DNA of 64,000 nt, taken from contig NZ_JAHCAP010000002.1 in assembly GCF_019634815.1 (NCBI RefSeq), positions 147,908-211,907 on the forward strand, given 5' to 3'. The translations under genes and the position numbers were made by a program. The notes beneath the pieces were generated by a model. The model saw only the letters and a program-made list of their open reading frames with translations. It was not told the DNA's origin and did not search any database. The DNA is from Dokdonella sp. GTDB taxonomy: Bacteria > Pseudomonadota > Gammaproteobacteria > Xanthomonadales > Rhodanobacteraceae. Positions 27,769 through 38,033 of this stretch are shown in pieces; position 1 is the first letter of the stretch; each line of letters begins with the position of its first letter.

Positions 27769-29045
27769 TCGTTCTGGCCATCATCGCCTTGCTGCTGCTG
27801 GCGGCGCTCGGTGCGCCGCTGTACGCGATCATCGGTGCCGTCGCGCTGCTGGGTTTCCACCTTGCAGGACAAGATGGCATCGCGGTTGCGGTCGAGTTCT
27901 ATCGGCTCGCCGACATGCCCGCGCTGATCGCGATTCCGCTGTTCACGCTGGCCGGGTACCTGCTCGCCGAAAGCCGCGCGCCGCAGCGCCTCGTGCGTCT
28001 GACCAATGCACTGCTCGGCTGGTTGCCCGGTGGCCTTGCCGTGGTCGCGGTGCTGGCCTGCGCGATGTTTACCGCCTTCACCGGCGCCACCGGCGTCACC
28101 ATCGTCGCACTCGGCGCGGTGCTCTATCCGGCCTTGCTGCAGCAGAAATACGGCGAGCGCTTCTCTCTGGGTCTGCTCACCTCGGCTGGCAGTCTCGGCC
28201 TGATCCTCGTGCCGTCGATGCCGTTGATCCTGTACGGCGTGGTGGCGCAGCAATTCCACACCACGCCACCGGTGACGATCGATGATTTGTTCCTCGCCGG
28301 GCTGTTGCCGTGCGCGCTGATGGTGGTGATGCTGTCGGTCTACAGCATCTGGCATGCACGGCGGGTCGGCGTGGCGCGCGAGAAGACCACCGCGCCGGAG
28401 TTGCGCGCGGCCTTGCGCGATGCCTTGTGGGACCTGCCGCTGCCGTTCGTGATACTCGGCGGTATCTACTCGGGCAAGCTCGCCGCTTCCGAAGCCGCTG
28501 CCGCAACCGCGCTGTACGTGTTCATCGTCACCGTGCTGATCCGCCGCGAGATCCCGTGGCGCAAGCTGCCACACGTTGCACGCGAGGCGATGCTGCTGGT
28601 CGGCGCCTTGCTGTTGATTCTCGGCTTCTCGCTCGCACTCACCAATTGGTTGATCGATGCCGAAGTGCCCGAGAAGCTGTTCACGGCAATCCAGTCACAC
28701 ATCAGCAGCCGCGGCGCCTTCCTGCTTATTCTCAACCTGTTCCTGCTGGTGTTCGGAATGCTGCTTGAAGGCTTCCCGGCGATCATCCTGCTGGTGCCGC
28801 TGGTGCTGCCGGTGGCGCTGCGCTACGGCATCGATCCGGTGCATCTGGGGATTCTCTTTCTCGCCAATCTGCAGCTTGGCATCTTCCTGCCGCCGGTGGG
28901 CATGAATCTGTTCATCGCCAGCATGCGTTTCGGCAAACCGGTGCTCACTCTGGTGCGGGCCGGCGTACCGTTCTTCCTGATCCTGTTGATCGCGGTGCTG
29001 ATCATCACCTATTGGCCGGCCTTGTCCCTTGCCTTGATTCGCTGA
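27765..29045 (+). CDS. TRAP transporter large permease (DctM)
   Basis: 426 residues, about a dozen membrane segments, the ion-coupled translocation subunit. DctM features include FYRLADMPALIAIPLFTLAGYLLA, AFTGATGVTIVALG, SAGSLGLILVPSMPLILYGV and LANLQLGIFLPPVGMNLFIAS. GTG start overlapping the dctQ-like stop (GTGA). It ends the operon and is convergent, 16 bases away, with the efflux operon. Confidence 0.93.
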   Translation: MIVLAIIALLLLAALGAPLYAIIGAVALLGFHLAGQDGIAVAVEFYRLADMPALIAIPLFTLAGYLLAESRAPQRLVRLTNALLGWLPGGLAVVAVLACAMFTAFTGATGVTIVALGAVLYPALLQQKYGERFSLGLLTSAGSLGLILVPSMPLILYGVVAQQFHTTPPVTIDDLFLAGLLPCALMVVMLSVYSIWHARRVGVAREKTTAPELRAALRDALWDLPLPFVILGGIYSGKLAASEAAAATALYVFIVTVLIRREIPWRKLPHVAREAMLLVGALLLILGFSLALTNWLIDAEVPEKLFTAIQSHISSRGAFLLILNLFLLVFGMLLEGFPAIILLVPLVLPVALRYGIDPVHLGILFLANLQLGIFLPPVGMNLFIASMRFGKPVLTLVRAGVPFFLILLIAVLIITYWPALSLALIR

Positions 29046-29061
29046 GGACGCCGGTCCGCGA

Positions 29062-30336
29062 TCAGTGCTGCGCGTGGCCTTCGGTGTCGTCGCGCTCGTG
29101 CCAAAGTTCATGGCTGTCGATGAGCATGCGCAGATAGGCTTCGTGCGCGTCCGCGCGCTTGCGCAGTTCATCGAGTGTGGCGCCGGCGTCGAGGCGTTCG
29201 GCCTGCAGCCGCTGCGCGAGGTCGATTTCGCCGAGTTCGTAAGCACGCTTCTGGCGCGCAAAACTGCGCGCATTGGCCTCGCGTGCCTGCTGCGCAGCCT
29301 GCCACACGGCCAGCGTGGATTGCACCTGCGCGACACGCAAGCGTGCATCGCGAGCGACCTCGCGGCGCATGCCTCTCGCCTGTGCAGTCAGCGCGTCGGC
29401 CGAGGCGCTCGCGGCACGCGCCTGTGCCGAGCGGCGCGCGCCACCGAACGGAATCTCGAACACCAGGCCGATGCCGCGTTCCATGCCGCCGCGCTCGGAG
29501 AAGGTCTGGATGCCGATGCTTGGATCGGGCAGGCGATCGGCATTGGCGCGCTGTGCGAGCACTTGCTGTTGCGCCGCCAATTCTTCCGCGGCGCGAATCT
29601 CGTGGCTGCGCTCGATGATGCGATCAATCCACACCTGCGGCGCCACATCGAGGGCTTGCGGCTCCGGCAGGAGCGGGGTGCGTTCGGGCAGCGGAATCTG
29701 CGCGAAGTCGGCAGTGAGTCTCAGCCGGCTTGCATCCAGTTCGGCTTGCGCCTGCCGTGCCTGGGCTTCGGCGACGGCCGATTCGGCAGCGATCTGTTCG
29801 AGTTCGCGTTGCGCCGCGTCGCCCAGTTCCACCCGACGCGCAAGCGCGGCCTGCTCGCGTTGCAGTGATTGGCGGCGTGCCTGCGCTACGCGCGCGGCGG
29901 CATCCGCGCGCAGCCAGTCGATCCAGTCATCGAGCAGGGTGAGGGCGGTCTGGTGTTCGGCGTCGCCCTGCAGCAGTTCAGCGGCGGCCAGTCCATGCGC
30001 GCCAGCCTCACGATCCAATGCAGCCTTGCCGGGCAAGCGAATCGCGCGCGTGAGCTGGGCATTCCATTCGCCGTAGCGGGCGCGACCATCGGCGGTCGGT
30101 GCATCGCGCACGGTGCGTCGCAGCGGCGCAATCGACAGGCTGATGTCGTGCGGGCTCGCGGCGAGTGCGTGGGCGTTCTCGCGCGCTTCGTCCACGCGCG
30201 CCTGCGCTGCCTCCACCTGTGCGTGGGCGGCGATCGCCGCATGGGCACGGTCGGCCGGCGGCAGGAAGTCCTGCGCGGCAGCGCTGCCGGCAAGCAGCAG
30301 GCTCATGCAGGTGATGCGGCGGACGAGGCGATTCAT
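29062..30336 (-). CDS. Outer membrane efflux protein (TolC/CzcC family)
   Basis: 424 residues with a signal peptide (CMSLLLAGSAAAQ) and two long alternating coiled-coil repeats rich in Ala, Arg and Glu, typical of TolC-like trimeric channels. The reading is consistent with CzcC: EIRAAEELAAQQQVLAQRANADRLPDPSIGIQTFSERGG and GIGLVFEIPFGGARRSAQA. It is the third gene of an MFP-RND-OMF set and overlaps the RND gene by 4 bases. Confidence 0.88.
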   Translation of the reverse strand: MNRLVRRITCMSLLLAGSAAAQDFLPPADRAHAAIAAHAQVEAAQARVDEARENAHALAASPHDISLSIAPLRRTVRDAPTADGRARYGEWNAQLTRAIRLPGKAALDREAGAHGLAAAELLQGDAEHQTALTLLDDWIDWLRADAAARVAQARRQSLQREQAALARRVELGDAAQRELEQIAAESAVAEAQARQAQAELDASRLRLTADFAQIPLPERTPLLPEPQALDVAPQVWIDRIIERSHEIRAAEELAAQQQVLAQRANADRLPDPSIGIQTFSERGGMERGIGLVFEIPFGGARRSAQARAASASADALTAQARGMRREVARDARLRVAQVQSTLAVWQAAQQAREANARSFARQKRAYELGEIDLAQRLQAERLDAGATLDELRKRADAHEAYLRMLIDSHELWHERDDTEGHAQH

Positions 30337-33300
30337 GCGTGGGTCTCCGCGTGTCCGTAGCGAAGGTGGAGCAGGGGCAGCAGGAACAAGGTCAGGATCG
30401 TGGAGCTGACCAAACCACCGATCACGACGATCGCGAGCGGACGCTGGATTTCCGAGCCGGGACCGCTGGCAAACAGCAAGGGGACAAGGCCCAGCGCGGT
30501 GATGCTTGCGGTCATCAGCACCGGACGCAGGCGCCGACGCGCGCCTTCGCGTACGACGTGGTCGGCATCCAGGCCCTGCGCATGCAACTGGTTGAAGCAG
30601 TCGATCAAGACCAGTCCATTGAGCACGGCGATGCCGAGCAGGGCGATGAAGCCCACCGAAGCCGGTACCGACAAGTACTCACCACTGAGCCAGAGCGCGA
30701 GGATGCCGCCGACCAATGCGAATGGCACGTTGCCGAGGATCAGCAGTGACTGGCGCAGCGAGCCGAAGGTCGAAAACATCACGAGAAAAATCAAACCCAG
30801 CGCGATCGGCACGACCAGGGCAAGGCGTGCGGACGCGCGCTGCTGGTTCTCGAACTGGCCGCCCCATTCGATGCGATAACCGGCTGGCAGTTGCACCGCG
30901 CGCGCCACCGCCGCGCGCGCCTCCTCGACGAAACCGACCAGATCGCGGCCATCGACGGCGCTTTGCACGAGCACGAAGCGCGAGCCGTTCTCGTGATCCA
31001 CGCGCACCGGACCGGCGGTGGGTTCAAGCGTGGCGACCGCGTTGAGCGGGATCTGTCCGCCGTCATGGCCGGCCAGACTCAGACGCGCAAAGCTGTCGGC
31101 ATCGCCGCGTTGAAGCGAGTCGCCACGCACGAGGATCGGAATGCGCCGACCTGGCACGATCACCTCGCCCGCGCGCAAGCCTTCGAGCTGGGCGCGCAGT
31201 TCATCCTGAATCGCGCTGACATCGAGGCCTGCGCGACTGGCTGCCTGCGCATCGATGGCGACGCGCAGGAATTGCGCACCTTCGGCAGTCTGCGCTATCA
31301 CGTCCTGCGCGCCGCGCAGCTTGCCCACCACCTCGGCAACGCGCGTGCCCAGCTGCGCAAGCTCGCTCAGGTCCGGACCGAAGATCTTGATCGCGACATC
31401 GCCGCGGCTGCCGGTGAGCATTTCCGAAATGCGCATCTCGATCGGCTGGGTGAAGCCGACTTCAAGCCCCGGAAAGCCCTCGGCGACCTTGCGCAATTCA
31501 CCGATCAGCCACTGCTTGTCGCGCACGCGCCATTGCGACTTGGGCTTGAGCTGCAGAAACAGGTCGGTTTCGTTGAGACCCATCGGATCGAGGCCGAGTT
31601 CGTCCGCGCCAACGCGTGCGACCGCATGTTCGACTTCGGGCACCTGCTTGAGGATTTCGCGCTGCAGTTGCAGATCGAGATCGCGCGAGTGGGGCAGGTT
31701 GATCGACGGCAGCTTGACCACTTGCATCGAGATGTCGCCCTCGTCCATCGTCGGCAGGAAGGTCTTGCCGGTGGCGAACCAGGCGAGTGCGCCGAGTGCG
31801 AGCAGGATCGAAGCCGCGATCACCACGATGCGCGGCCGACGCAGCACGCGATCGAGCAAGCGCGCGTAGTGGCGATCGAGCAGGCGCATCAGCCAGGGCT
31901 GCGCATGGCCATGATCCTTGAGCAAGAGCGAGGCGAGCACGGGCACCACGGTCAGCGACAGCAGCAGGGAGCCGCCGAGCGCGAACACGATGGTGAGTGC
32001 GACCGGTGCGAACATGCGCCCTTCCAGCCCCTGCAGGGTGAGCAGCGGCAGGAACACGAGGCAGATGATGAGGATGCCCGCGGCGACGGGAAGCGCGACT
32101 TCGCGTGCGGCCGCACCGATACGTTGCAGGCGTGGCAGGTGCGAATCGGGCGCGGCCGGGTCGAGACGGCTGACGCTGTTCTCGACCACCACCACCGCGG
32201 CATCGACCAGCATGCCGACCGCGATCGCGAGCCCGCCCAGGCTCATGAGATTGGCGCTCATCCCGAACAGATGCATGGCCAGGAAGGTGAACAGCGCGGC
32301 CAAGGGGAGGATCAACGACACCACCAGCGCGGCGCGGACCTCGCCGAGAAACACGAACAGCAGCAGCACCACGAGCAAGGTCGCTTCGAGCAGGGCATTG
32401 CGCACCGTGCCCACCGCGCGATCGATCAGGGCACTGCGATCGTAGAAGGTCTCGATGCGCACGCCCGGCGGCAGGCTCGGTGCGAGTTCGGCGAGGCGCG
32501 CGCGCACCGCCGTCACCAGATGTCCGGCGTCGGCGCCACGCAGGCCGACGACGATGCCCTGCACGGCTTCGCCCGTGCCGTCGCGCGTGACCGCGCCGTA
32601 GCGCGTCAGTGCTTCGGTGCGCACGTGCGCGACATCGCGCACGCGCAATACCTGCCCGTCGCGCGTGGCAATCACGATTTCGCCCAGGTCGCTTGCGCCG
32701 TGCAACGCGCCTTCGACGCGCACGATCAGGGCCAGCTCGCCCGCGAGCAGACGACCCGCGCCGTCATTGCGGTTGTTGCGCTCGATCGCCTCGACCACGT
32801 CGTGGAAATTGAGGCCTGCGGCGGCCAGCCTGCCACGATCGGGAATCACGGTGAGGCTCTGCACCTCGCCACCGAGGGCGTTGACGTCGGCGACGCCCGC
32901 GATCGTGCGCAGCGCCGGGCGCAAGGTCCAGTCGAGCAGGCTGCGCCGTTCACCCAGACTCAGGCCGCCGCCCTCGATCGTGAACATCAACAGGTCCGAG
33001 AGCGGTGTCGCGATCGGCGCGATGCCGCCTTCCACGCCGGCCGGCAAATCGGCCTGCGCATCAGCGAAGCGCTCGCCCACCTGCTGGCGCGCCCAGTAGA
33101 TGTCGGTGCCTTCAGCGAAGTCGATGGTGATATCGGCGATCGCGTACTTGGCGACCGAGCGCAGGATGCTGGCCTTGGGCAGACCCAGCAGTTCCATTTC
33201 CAGCGGTTGCACCACGCGCGACTCGACTTCCTCGGGCGTCATGCCCGGCGCCTTGAGGATCAGTTTGACCTGGGTGGGCGCGATGTCCGGATAGGCATCG

Positions 33301-33407
33301 ACCGGCAGTGCGCGCCAGGCCAGCACGCCAGCGATCACCAGACCGACGGTGGCGGCCAGTACCAGCAGGCGCTGGCCGAGCGAGAAGCGAATCAGACGGT
33401 CGAGCAT
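30333..33407 (-). CDS. Heavy-metal-type RND efflux pump (CusA/CzcA family)
   Basis: 1024 residues, the proton-driven pump of a tripartite exporter, with 12 membrane segments and two large periplasmic loops. The fourth membrane segment reads AVGMLVDAAVVVVEN (nt about 32180-32230). It has D and E but alanine where CzcA-type divalent pumps have the first Asp, resembling the CusA/HME3-4 pattern. The periplasmic TQPIEMRISEMLTGSRGD stretch is more CzcA-like. Substrate (Cu/Ag or a divalent ion) is therefore unresolved. The GAITALGLVPLLFASGPGSEIQRPLA end region is standard. Confidence 0.92.
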   Translation of the reverse strand: MLDRLIRFSLGQRLLVLAATVGLVIAGVLAWRALPVDAYPDIAPTQVKLILKAPGMTPEEVESRVVQPLEMELLGLPKASILRSVAKYAIADITIDFAEGTDIYWARQQVGERFADAQADLPAGVEGGIAPIATPLSDLLMFTIEGGGLSLGERRSLLDWTLRPALRTIAGVADVNALGGEVQSLTVIPDRGRLAAAGLNFHDVVEAIERNNRNDGAGRLLAGELALIVRVEGALHGASDLGEIVIATRDGQVLRVRDVAHVRTEALTRYGAVTRDGTGEAVQGIVVGLRGADAGHLVTAVRARLAELAPSLPPGVRIETFYDRSALIDRAVGTVRNALLEATLLVVLLLFVFLGEVRAALVVSLILPLAALFTFLAMHLFGMSANLMSLGGLAIAVGMLVDAAVVVVENSVSRLDPAAPDSHLPRLQRIGAAAREVALPVAAGILIICLVFLPLLTLQGLEGRMFAPVALTIVFALGGSLLLSLTVVPVLASLLLKDHGHAQPWLMRLLDRHYARLLDRVLRRPRIVVIAASILLALGALAWFATGKTFLPTMDEGDISMQVVKLPSINLPHSRDLDLQLQREILKQVPEVEHAVARVGADELGLDPMGLNETDLFLQLKPKSQWRVRDKQWLIGELRKVAEGFPGLEVGFTQPIEMRISEMLTGSRGDVAIKIFGPDLSELAQLGTRVAEVVGKLRGAQDVIAQTAEGAQFLRVAIDAQAASRAGLDVSAIQDELRAQLEGLRAGEVIVPGRRIPILVRGDSLQRGDADSFARLSLAGHDGGQIPLNAVATLEPTAGPVRVDHENGSRFVLVQSAVDGRDLVGFVEEARAAVARAVQLPAGYRIEWGGQFENQQRASARLALVVPIALGLIFLVMFSTFGSLRQSLLILGNVPFALVGGILALWLSGEYLSVPASVGFIALLGIAVLNGLVLIDCFNQLHAQGLDADHVVREGARRRLRPVLMTASITALGLVPLLFASGPGSEIQRPLAIVVIGGLVSSTILTLFLLPLLHLRYGHAETHA

Positions 33408-33413
33408 GCTGCC

Positions 33414-34484
33414 TTACTCGCCACGCAGGGATTTGAGTGCGCTGGCGCCGCTGTTCACGACCAGGTCGCCATCCTCGAGTGCGCCGCGGACGATGGCATG
33501 GCGCTCATCTCCGCCAATGCGTTCGACGCTGACCGCGTGGTAGCGCTGGCCGTGGGCGATGAAGAGTTCGAGCGTGCTGCCGCTGGCGATGAGAGCGGAA
33601 GTCGGTACCTGCACGGCATCGGCGGGCGCGCGCAATTCCAGTCGCACCTGGCTGCGCTGACCGATGTGCCAGCGCCCCGCATCGGCCAGACGCGCACGCA
33701 GGCGGATGCTCTGGCCGCCGCTGGTGGTTGCGTGTGCGACCGCGACCACTTCAGCTCGCGCGCCATCGTCGAGGATCACGCCAAGGCCCGGTGCGTAGTC
33801 GGCGGCATGGTCAAGCGGCGCCTGCACCAGCAGGTCGACCTCGTTTCCGGCGGCGATCGTGAATGCCGCTTCGAACGCGGCCACACTTTGTCCGGGCACG
33901 ATCGCGCGCTGCAGGATGCGACCATCGATCGGCGCGCGCAGTTCGTATTCACCCGGCGCGCCGTCCTTGGGTGTCACCGCTGCGGCGAGCGACTCCCGTG
34001 CCTGCTGCAGGCGCGCCTGCGCATCGGCCGCGCGGGCCTTGCTCGCGTCGGCACGCGAGCGCGCGATGATGCCCTCGTCGAGAAGGCTCGCATCGCGGCG
34101 CGCCTGGCTCTGCGCGAGCTCAGCGTCGCTGCGACTGCGCTGCAGTTCGGCGCGTGCAGCGAGGAAATCGCGGCTGTGCACGCGTGCGAGCGGCGTACCG
34201 GCACGCACCTGCGCGCCTTCGTCGGCGCTGATGCTGGCGACCACGCCGGCAAACGGCGTGCTCACCGTGCGCGTGGCATCGAGCGGCGCAATGATCTCGG
34301 CTGGCAGGCGCGACAGCGGCAAGGTCTCGGCTGCAACGGCTGCAATGGTCGTGATCTTGAGCGCGGCGATCTGGCGCGCGTCGAGTTCGATCACCGGTTC
34401 CGATTGGGCGTGCGTCCGGGTGGCAAGCAGGCAGATCAAGCCCAGCGCGAAGATGCGGGCAGCGTGGGGAATCATGGCGGGCAT
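33414..34484 (-). CDS. Periplasmic adaptor of the RND pump (membrane fusion protein)
   Basis: 356 residues: signal peptide (GLICLLATRTHA), lipoyl/beta-barrel halves (STPFAGVVASISADEGAQVRAG; APIDGRILQRAIVPGQSV) flanking an alpha-hairpin (LAARAELQRSRSDAELAQSQARRD). It bridges pump and outer-membrane channel. No Met- or His-rich metal-binding stretch is seen, unlike CusB. First gene of the operon, 6 bases before the RND gene. Confidence 0.88.
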   Translation of the reverse strand: MPAMIPHAARIFALGLICLLATRTHAQSEPVIELDARQIAALKITTIAAVAAETLPLSRLPAEIIAPLDATRTVSTPFAGVVASISADEGAQVRAGTPLARVHSRDFLAARAELQRSRSDAELAQSQARRDASLLDEGIIARSRADASKARAADAQARLQQARESLAAAVTPKDGAPGEYELRAPIDGRILQRAIVPGQSVAAFEAAFTIAAGNEVDLLVQAPLDHAADYAPGLGVILDDGARAEVVAVAHATTSGGQSIRLRARLADAGRWHIGQRSQVRLELRAPADAVQVPTSALIASGSTLELFIAHGQRYHAVSVERIGGDERHAIVRGALEDGDLVVNSGASALKSLRGE

Positions 34485-34618
34485 GCGGTGGTGGCAATGC
34501 CGCGATGCTGCCGGGTCGATCTTTGGTCACGCTTTGGATGTGGGGCCTGATCGTGCGCCGTGCCGAACCCACCCTACGGTAGTCACCAGCCAGTCGAGAC
34601 CGGGACGCTGCCGGGACT

Positions 34619-35251
34619 TCAGCTTCGGCAATCCCGATAGCCCGGGATGTTCTCGCCCAGGTGGATGTCGCGTTGTACCTGCCATGTGCCGGCGCGCAGG
34701 ACGGGCGTGGATATGCCGTTGCCGCCGCGGTTGCGCGCGATTCGCCTGATCTGGACCGGCGTGAGCTTGGGATCGTCCGTGAACATGATGTCGTCGACGT
34801 AGTACGTCGCGCAACCGGGTTCAAGCACATGCATGTGAATGTGCTCGGGAACATCCTGCGCCGGATAGCTGCCGGGCCGGATGGTGTCGAAGGCGTACCG
34901 GCCCCCCGCATCGGTCCTGGCCCAGGAGCGCAAGCTGCCCTGCCTGCGCGTCTCGGGATCCCGTACCACGGCGGATTGTGGATAGATCCCATCGCGATTG
35001 GTCTGGTAGGCGTAAATGACGATGCCCGCCCGAGGCCGCCCATCCGTGCCGAAAACGGTACCTGAGACTTTCATGGGAACGCCGGGTTCGGTTGTCGGAG
35101 CAATTCGGGCATGGGAATCGATCTTGCCCGGCATGCCGTCGAACACGGCTTCGCAACCTTCGCAGGGAAGGCCGACAACAGGTTCGCGCTGAATCTGTGC
35201 CAGTGCAGGGGGGCTTGCGAGCAACAGCAGGACGGTCAGCAATCGGCGCAT
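34619..35251 (-). CDS. Secreted intradiol ring-cleavage dioxygenase-like protein
   Basis: 210 residues with a Sec signal peptide (LLASPPALA, cut before QIQ) and an intradiol dioxygenase-like beta domain. The four Fe(III) ligands of the family can be placed: Y90 in GIY, Y129 in GSYP, H137 and H139 in EHIHMH. Two extra cysteines (C30, C33) follow the signal. Cytoplasmic relatives open catechol rings; exported ones are poorly understood. It is upstream of and codirectional with the efflux operon, 134 bases away. Confidence 0.8.
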   Translation of the reverse strand: MRRLLTVLLLLASPPALAQIQREPVVGLPCEGCEAVFDGMPGKIDSHARIAPTTEPGVPMKVSGTVFGTDGRPRAGIVIYAYQTNRDGIYPQSAVVRDPETRRQGSLRSWARTDAGGRYAFDTIRPGSYPAQDVPEHIHMHVLEPGCATYYVDDIMFTDDPKLTPVQIRRIARNRGGNGISTPVLRAGTWQVQRDIHLGENIPGYRDCRS

Positions 35252-35339
35252 GAGGATCTCCCGGGTGGAGAATGGTGTCGACGTGGGGGCAGTCTCGCGT
35301 TCCGACTGGATCAGCGCAGCCCCGGGAATGCCGGCGCGG

Positions 35340-35720
35340 TCATTGACCGGCTGGAGGTTCCCACAGTTCGAGCTTGTTGCCGTCCGGATCGATCACCCAG
35401 CCGAACTTGCCGAATTCTGACGACTCCGTTTGTTCCAGAACCTGACAACCCTCGCTGCGCAGGGCGGCGAGGAGGGCGTCGAGGTCGGCGACGCGGTAGT
35501 TGATCATGAAGGGTGCTGAGCCCGGCAGCATCTTGTCGGTGTCCTGCGAAAATGTGCTCCAGATCGTCATGCCCGCCTTGCTGCCTTCGCCGCCCCACTG
35601 AAAGATGGCACCACCCCAGTCGGTGACGTCGATCCCGAGATGTTCGCGATACCACGCGCACAGACGCGCCGGATCCTTCGACTTGAAGAAAATCCCACCG
35701 ATGCCGGTCACCCGTTTCAT
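35340..35720 (-). CDS. VOC (glyoxalase/bleomycin-resistance-like) protein
   Basis: 126 residues of one vicinal-oxygen-chelate domain: TGIGGIFFKSKDPARLCAWYREHLGI at the start, INYRVADLDALLAALRSEGCQVL in the middle and WVIDPDGNKLELWEPP at the end. Members include lyases, dioxygenases and antibiotic-binding proteins, so the function is open. It stands alone between the histidine kinase and the dioxygenase-like gene. Confidence 0.88.
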   Translation of the reverse strand: MKRVTGIGGIFFKSKDPARLCAWYREHLGIDVTDWGGAIFQWGGEGSKAGMTIWSTFSQDTDKMLPGSAPFMINYRVADLDALLAALRSEGCQVLEQTESSEFGKFGWVIDPDGNKLELWEPPAGQ

Positions 35721-35897
35721 GGCTCACCTCCTGCGCATGACTGTGTCGTGGGCAGTATTGCCCAGCTGCGGTGCGCGCCGCCATGACGAAACACCCGGCA
35801 AGTCGATCGCGGCCGCATCAACGGATGCCTCAGGGCGGATGCTCGACATCGAGTGGCTTCCTTTTTGCGGCGTGGCCTGGCAATGCCTCCGGGCGGC

Positions 35898-37296
35898 TCA
35901 CAGCGCCGGCAGCCGGCCCAGTCGCGCAACGAGCTGCCCGTCTTCGAGATGGAATTCGAGGTCAAGCGCAAGATTGCGCGCCAATGCCCTGGACAGCGCA
36001 AGACCAAGTCCGGCGTGGGTGGCGGTGCCACCCGCGGCGGACTTGCGCCAGAAGCGTTGGCCCAGTTGAGCGATGTCGGCATCGTTCAGATCGGGAGCGG
36101 GATTGCTCACCTGCAGATGCAGGCCTGTGTCCGAGTCCTTCAGCGTGACGGTGACATCGCTGCCGGCGGGCGCGTACTCGATCGCGTTGCGAACCAGATT
36201 CGAGACGATGCGTTCCAGTGCACCAACGTCGCAACGTATCCACTGGTGTGCTGGCCATCGCCGTTGCAGGTGAATACCGCGTTCGCGTGCCACGGCCTCC
36301 AGGGCGTTGAGCAGATCATCGAGCAGCGGCGGCAGGTCGAGCGGATCGACCGCGGGCGGCGCGAGTCCCGATTCCTGCCGCGCGAGCATGAGCAGTGCAT
36401 CGATCGCGCGCTGCATGCGTTCCACTGCAAGGATCGAGGCGTTGAAGGCGTCGCGGGTCGCGTCGGTATCGGCGGGCGCGCCTTGAGCGCTCTCGATCGA
36501 TGCGCGGATTTCGGCCAGCGGGGTGCGCAATTCATGGGCGACGTCGGCCGAGAAGCGGCGTTCGGCATCAACCAGCGCAACCAGGCGCGTGAAGGCTTCG
36601 TCGAGCGCTTGCGAAAATGGCTGCAGTTCTTGCGGCAAATCGAGCGCGGACAGCGGCGCGGAGAGTGCGCCAGACTCGGAGCCGGCGAGCGCTGCGCCGA
36701 AGCGTTGCAGCGGTGCGAGTCCGCGCCGCACGGCGAGCAGGGCGATCAGAACCGCGGCAATGAAACTCAAGGCGATGCCGGCGAGCAGCAACTTGTGGAT
36801 ACGCCCTTCGAGCTTGTCGTGCGGTGCGCGTTCGGATGCGACCACCAGCAGGGCGGGATGCGCGACGCTGCCCGGAGGCGTCGTCAGCCGGACGGCAACC
36901 GCGCGGCCAGCATGCTGGTCCGGGAGAGGCAGGTCGAAGTTCACGGGGCTGTCGGGTCCGGGCAGGCGCGGCGGTCGTGACAACGGCATGCCGCCGCTCG
37001 AGGGCGAGCGCACCTGGCTGCGGCCGTCGGCAGCCCAGACCTCGAAAAAATCAGTGTGTCCCGGTACTTCGTACTCGGGCATGAGGCGCCCGAGTTCGGC
37101 GAGTTCAGCGGGTTCGGGATGGGCCTGCAGAAACGCTGCAATCGTGTGCGAGCGCTCGAGCAGGCCGGCATCGAGTCGTGCGTAGAGCTCACGATCGACG
37201 AGATGGTCAAGGATCAGGAACAGGGCGCCGAGGATCAGGCCGAGCGCGAGAACGAGTTCAAGCGCGAGCCGGCGCTGCAGGGATGGCGCAGGGCGT

Positions 37297-37310
<14 letters not shown>
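35898..37310 (-). CDS. Two-component sensor histidine kinase
   Basis: 470 residues: first membrane segment about 16-36, a periplasmic sensor region of about 130 residues, second segment (LLLAGIALSFIAAVLIALLAV, about 174-194), HAMP-like linker, dimerisation box with phospho-acceptor H259 in DVAHELRTPLAEIR, and an HATPase domain (NLVRNAIEYAP, then HAGLGLALSRALA). It overlaps the response regulator by 14 bases. The sensor region shows no metal-binding pattern I can name, so the signal is unknown. Confidence 0.92.
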
Positions 37311-37962
<652 letters not shown>

Positions 37963-38021
37963 GGGTGGGCAGCGGGCAGGGTGCCTGCATTCTGGCAGCA
38001 AGCGTGCACGGGTGGGCAGGC

Positions 38022-38027
38022 TACACT
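38022..38027 (+). promoter_or_regulatory. Putative leaderless -10 box of truC
   Basis: TACACT preceded by GGC and ending exactly 6 bases before the truC ATG at 38034; no Shine-Dalgarno fits between. The spacing equals that before ligA and the lipoprotein at 9296. Confidence 0.5.
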
Positions 38028-38033
38028 GTGCGG

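Noticed and set aside
30891..34550. A 1219-codon open frame on the plus strand opposite the RND pump and adaptor genes
   Set aside because: Its sequence is His/Gln/Arg/Asp-rich with no domain, and it mirrors the real genes codon by codon. High GC removes stops from the opposite strand.
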